Shown here piece by piece: positions 4,320 through 7,464 of a stretch of 7,464 nt of DNA (its first letter is position 1; every line of letters starts with the position of its first letter). Source of the stretch: CAYNWK01 sp964400875 (GTDB lineage Bacteria > Chloroflexota > Anaerolineae > Anaerolineales > UBA4823); contig CAYNWK010000202.1 in the NCBI GenBank assembly GCA_964400875.1, positions 1-7,464 of the forward strand. Direction: 5' to 3'. The position numbers were made by a program, and so were the translations under genes. The notes under the pieces are model-generated. The model was not told the origin of the DNA. It did not search any database and worked only from the letters and a program-made list of their open reading frames with translations.

Positions 4320-7304
4320 CTAATTCTCCATATGTCCAATATCTGGAGTTTGTTGGAGTAAACGTATCTTTTCTTCATAACCCAGCGCATTTGCCGCGGT
4401 TCTAATAACTTGATTAAAACGGTCAGTATAACGATATGAATCTTTTGCTTTGCCTTCTAAAAAACCTTCCAGCCATTTGTAAGCGAGGTCAGGATTATTC
4501 TCAACAACTAGGGAAACAAAATATTCATCGCGAGACCTAACTGCAGCTTCATTCCACTCTTGTATTAATGTTTTCCTGACTTCTGCTTTTGGATCTGCAT
4601 ACCATTCACCTATTGCTGCTGATGATCTGATTAGAGGATCTTTATGTTGAAGAAGCTTTCGAACCGTTTCCTTTGGCAACTGACCCCCCCTACAAAGTAA
4701 TCTAATTAATTGATCCATTCCATCCAGGTTATTAAGCACCTCTTGAAGTAACTCCTTGGTGGTGTATTGAGTGATTAGAGCAACTTCAATCGCCGCATAT
4801 TTGATGTCCGGATTATGAATACTATTCAAAACCAAATCGGACCAACCAGGACTATCAATGTCAGCAGATTTTTTTAGAAATGGTGAAATCAAGTCACCGG
4901 AGAGGTTTTCGTTAATGAATATTTTTGCCCACTCAATTGGCTCATCGGCAGATTCTGATAGAATCACGCATAAGTAAGTCGTCCAGCGCGGCCATCTCAA
5001 ATCCGATAAACTCGCTTCCTTCTCAATTCGTGCAATATTCTTGGCAATCTCTCGAGGTGGATACTTGCTCCAAGTTTGCGCCAATTCCCGTACAGATTTC
5101 TTTTGTGCTGCTTCAACTTCACGATATCTACTTCTATGCTCGATAGGATATAAAGTCTCGAATTCAGGCTCCATTCGAACCGGTACACTCATATCTAATC
5201 CGGCATCCAAGCATATCTGTTTGACCCAATGAAGTACCCCTTGCTTATCTTTAGCAAGTTTAACAATATCCTCTAACATCTGGATTGCAAAAGAGCGCAT
5301 TTGGTCCCGTGTTTCGTTAGAGATTTTCACTTCCAATATTTGTGGAAACGCCCAGCCCTGAACAATATCTTTCAGTGATCTCCAGTTTGATATGTTTCGT
5401 TCTTTCAGGATCTCTACTAAATCCGGCCAGAGCATTTGAACATCTGCCATTTCATCAGAAAGCAGATAAGTTTGACGAATCGTGACAGTATTTCCTGCTC
5501 CAGGATCGGTGATCAAATCGCCACAAACCGGCGAAATAGCCGAGGCTATGCCCGCTAGACCAATTTCAATATCCTGCCCCTGGCTAATCCAATCCCGGGT
5601 AGATTTTGCCAAAATCTTCCGGTTATTAACTGTTTTTTCATGGCCGGGCATTACAGATTTCACCCAATCACCGAGTATGCGCAAAGGGTGTTCTGGAGTT
5701 GAATTTAACGGCCGATTATCTCCCACTGCTAATCTCAATAATCTTGGAACAGCTAGTTCAGGAACATGTTCAAGTGCGGGATGTGCAAGGTCTAAGGTTA
5801 ATTCAGGATGGTTCTCCAACACCCAAGAAGACTCTTTTACCCCTTTCCAACTAAAATGTTCCCATACGCTGGTCGAATTTGCCTGTTCAATGATTTTGAT
5901 TAGACTATCCCAATCTATCCTTGCTCCGCGTACATAAGCTCCTACGATCGTATGGGCTGCTTCGCTCAGATCTAAAACAACTTGTAATAAGGGATGAATG
6001 GGCAACGAGTAAGCGCCAGAGAAAAATATATCCCTAATAAGCACATGGCGCAACGTAATTGGGTATACTGCCAGCGTTCCCTGATAGGTTTCCCATATAA
6101 TTCCCCCTGCTGAAAGCTCAACTGTTGCAATCTTTACATCCAACAAGCTTACATCAAAATACTTCGCCACTTCTTCCAAAGGCATTCCTGCGGCACCACC
6201 AACAGAAAATGCTGCCAGCATTTCGAGTGCCTGTTTCCCTAACCTTCGTTCAAAGAATCTACGGACTGAACTACTAAGGGCTTCACCCAATACTACCTTT
6301 CTTACATCCCCTTGCAAACAGAGATTTACCAAAGTCGCAGCCAACCCGGGTCGACCTCCAACCTGATCCACTATCTCACGAATTAGATCATTCGGTCCAG
6401 CAATCCCAGCGTCCCTGATCACTGACACTATTTCATCACGACTGAGCAGATCGATCCGGTGAATTTGATTATCTGCCAGTAGCATTGCATCTGCAACACT
6501 CTCACGGTCAGCAAACCAAGAACTTGCTAATATTGAGAACGAGGCACCTGTTTCATCTCGAAAATGCCTTAGTTTAGAAATGAGGGTCAATTGAAGTTGG
6601 GCATCGTCTAAAACTATTACGGAAGGTTGCTGCGATCGGTATGCATTTACTATCTCGCCAATATCCTCACTGATGATAAAAAGCGCATCTCCAGACTCCA
6701 CGTACGCCCGTAGCAAATACGTTTTCCCCGAACCAGGATGTCCCACTATCAATCTATCTCCAAAAGTTTCCATTAACCATTTCAGGTCTTTCTCACGCCC
6801 TATCAGTGCTTGGTTAATGTATGGTCGAGTTTTCATCGGAACACGGGATAAAGCTGATGGCTTACCATCTAAGTTAAGCAGTTCTTTACACCAATGGGGC
6901 TTGTGATAGAGAAGGTTAGCCATTGGATAGCGATGATATACATTTACCATCGTAAATCCATACTCGGCTGCTCGATCATATAGGTTCTGAGTTTTTCTGG
7001 GTGTCAGGTATTGAGAAGTTGCCAGTATTACCTTACGCCGCTTTCTTTTCGAGCCGAGGTAAGACTTAAGGTTTTTTGTAAGGTTACCGATGACATCTTT
7101 TCTTGTTGTCGTTACTAAGGGAAAAGGCTCGTCCTCGCCATCTGCTACTGCTCCGTCCATCCCCGCATCATCACCGCCGGTTAGCGGTACAAGCGTCGGA
7201 TAAATTTCTCTCAATAAGTCTGCCGCGCATGCCTCAAAAAGATCGGGGTCAAGTTTTCCGTTAAGTCTTTCCAGAATTTGTTGGTAATGAAAATCGCGGT
7301 TCAT
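4320..7304 (-). CDS. STAND-type P-loop NTPase with nuclease-like N-terminus and helical repeats, candidate defence sensor
   Basis: The protein has 994 residues and is probably cytoplasmic. Residues 18-140 resemble a PD-(D/E)XK (Mrr/REase-like) domain: LFEACAADLL helix, GGDDAGMDG (43-51, candidate acid D50), then LVTTTRKD (63-70), where the usual E/QxK strand should lie. T replaces the acidic residue, so metal catalysis is doubtful. Residues 165-325 are the NTPase: Walker A GHPGSGKT (188-195), Walker B SVIVLDDA (228-235), a sensor-like SILASSW (257-263) and the STAND-type GGRPGLAATL (316-325). A winged helix follows (about 357-410), then about 580 residues of helical repeats, HEAT-like near 882-920 (HKDPLIRSSAAIGEW). 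Such proteins typically bind a trigger with the repeats, oligomerise with ATP and activate the N-terminal effector, as in Avs/NACHT-type anti-phage systems. That role is inferred here. There is no clear ribosome site at the ATG. The gene is AT-rich compared with hsp20. Its C-terminus may be cut short by a frame change. Confidence 0.85.
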   Translation of the reverse strand: MNRDFHYQQILERLNGKLDPDLFEACAADLLREIYPTLVPLTGGDDAGMDGAVADGEDEPFPLVTTTRKDVIGNLTKNLKSYLGSKRKRRKVILATSQYLTPRKTQNLYDRAAEYGFTMVNVYHRYPMANLLYHKPHWCKELLNLDGKPSALSRVPMKTRPYINQALIGREKDLKWLMETFGDRLIVGHPGSGKTYLLRAYVESGDALFIISEDIGEIVNAYRSQQPSVIVLDDAQLQLTLISKLRHFRDETGASFSILASSWFADRESVADAMLLADNQIHRIDLLSRDEIVSVIRDAGIAGPNDLIREIVDQVGGRPGLAATLVNLCLQGDVRKVVLGEALSSSVRRFFERRLGKQALEMLAAFSVGGAAGMPLEEVAKYFDVSLLDVKIATVELSAGGIIWETYQGTLAVYPITLRHVLIRDIFFSGAYSLPIHPLLQVVLDLSEAAHTIVGAYVRGARIDWDSLIKIIEQANSTSVWEHFSWKGVKESSWVLENHPELTLDLAHPALEHVPELAVPRLLRLAVGDNRPLNSTPEHPLRILGDWVKSVMPGHEKTVNNRKILAKSTRDWISQGQDIEIGLAGIASAISPVCGDLITDPGAGNTVTIRQTYLLSDEMADVQMLWPDLVEILKERNISNWRSLKDIVQGWAFPQILEVKISNETRDQMRSFAIQMLEDIVKLAKDKQGVLHWVKQICLDAGLDMSVPVRMEPEFETLYPIEHRSRYREVEAAQKKSVRELAQTWSKYPPREIAKNIARIEKEASLSDLRWPRWTTYLCVILSESADEPIEWAKIFINENLSGDLISPFLKKSADIDSPGWSDLVLNSIHNPDIKYAAIEVALITQYTTKELLQEVLNNLDGMDQLIRLLCRGGQLPKETVRKLLQHKDPLIRSSAAIGEWYADPKAEVRKTLIQEWNEAAVRSRDEYFVSLVVENNPDLAYKWLEGFLEGKAKDSYRYTDRFNQVIRTAANALGYEEKIRLLQQTPDIGHMEN

Positions 7305-7404
7305 AAGGCTAGATTAATAAGGATAACTGACCATTTCTTGTGTCATAACGTCTCATAATATTGGAATTACATATAGCGGTTGGTGGAAACGAAAGTTATT
7401 CCTT
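7305..7404. other. Divergent intergenic region upstream of the STAND gene
   Basis: This AT-rich region must hold the STAND gene promoter, but I find no pair of boxes with good spacing on the - strand. TTATTAAT lies only 10-17 bases from the ATG, and TATATG and TATTAT lie further up without a matching -35. There is no ribosome site before the STAND ATG. Confidence 0.4.
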
Positions 7405-7413
7405 TGCTACAAT
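7405..7413 (+). promoter_or_regulatory. Extended -10 promoter of the rightward gene
   Basis: TGCTACAAT is an extended -10 (TG, one base, TACAAT). No canonical -35 lies 17 bases upstream (GGAAAC is there instead), as is common with extended -10 promoters. A start near 7420 would leave only about six untranslated bases before the ATG at 7426. Confidence 0.5.
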
Positions 7414-7425
7414 ACCTTCGCCAAA

Positions 7426-7464
7426 ATGAGTAAAAAAGGGCAACCTGTAGTAAAGTTGTGTTCA
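7426..7464 (+). CDS. Start of a divergent gene, cut by the window edge
   Basis: The ATG is followed by 12 open codons (MSKKGQPVVKLCS) and the frame runs off the window. There is no ribosome site, but the extended -10 just upstream would give a leaderless or nearly leaderless message. The fragment is too short to identify. Its divergent placement next to the STAND gene would suit a regulator, a partner or an unrelated gene. Confidence 0.35.
   Translation, partial: MSKKGQPVVKLCS

Overview
The window looks like a chromosomal accessory region from a free-living bacterium. The transposase subfamily, the GC-rich palindromic repeats and the Hsp20/sirtuin style bring Chloroflexota (Anaerolineae-like) to mind, but this is recognition from memory, not a search result. 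The stretch from about 1,890 to 3,560 is clearly GC-richer than the flanks. The region from 3,670 to the right edge is AT-richer, which fits an acquired segment.

Layout: (1) Positions 1 to about 1,460 hold a DDE-transposase insertion sequence. It has long imperfect terminal inverted repeats, and its transposase is split by a one-base frame change at a run of seven A. (2) Directly after it, on the + strand, is a short remnant of the N-terminal domain of a type I restriction-modification methyltransferase (HsdM). (3) Positions 1,849 to 3,560 form a mosaic. Two broken copies of one Sir2-family deacylase gene lie in the same (-) orientation on either side of an intact small heat-shock gene (hsp20), which has its own promoters and terminator. 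The two copies share a 295-bp segment at about 90% identity with no gaps. The downstream copy lacks its start, and the upstream copy lacks everything after the NAD-binding motif. (4) Positions 3,559 to 3,915 hold no gene I can support. (5) Positions 3,916 to 7,304, on the - strand, hold a large protein: a degenerate PD-(D/E)XK-nuclease-like domain, a STAND-type P-loop NTPase, a winged helix and a long helical-repeat region. It is followed, in another frame, by what looks like its own displaced C-terminus. (6) At the right edge a divergent gene begins behind an extended -10 promoter with almost no leader.

Functional reading: the hsdM remnant, the IS and the nuclease-like STAND NTPase suggest a decayed defence island. 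The STAND protein is the best candidate for an uncharacterised anti-phage or self/non-self sensor. This rests on domain architecture and context only. Hsp20 is the one gene here that looks intact and ordinary. Neither sirtuin copy can encode a complete enzyme as it stands.
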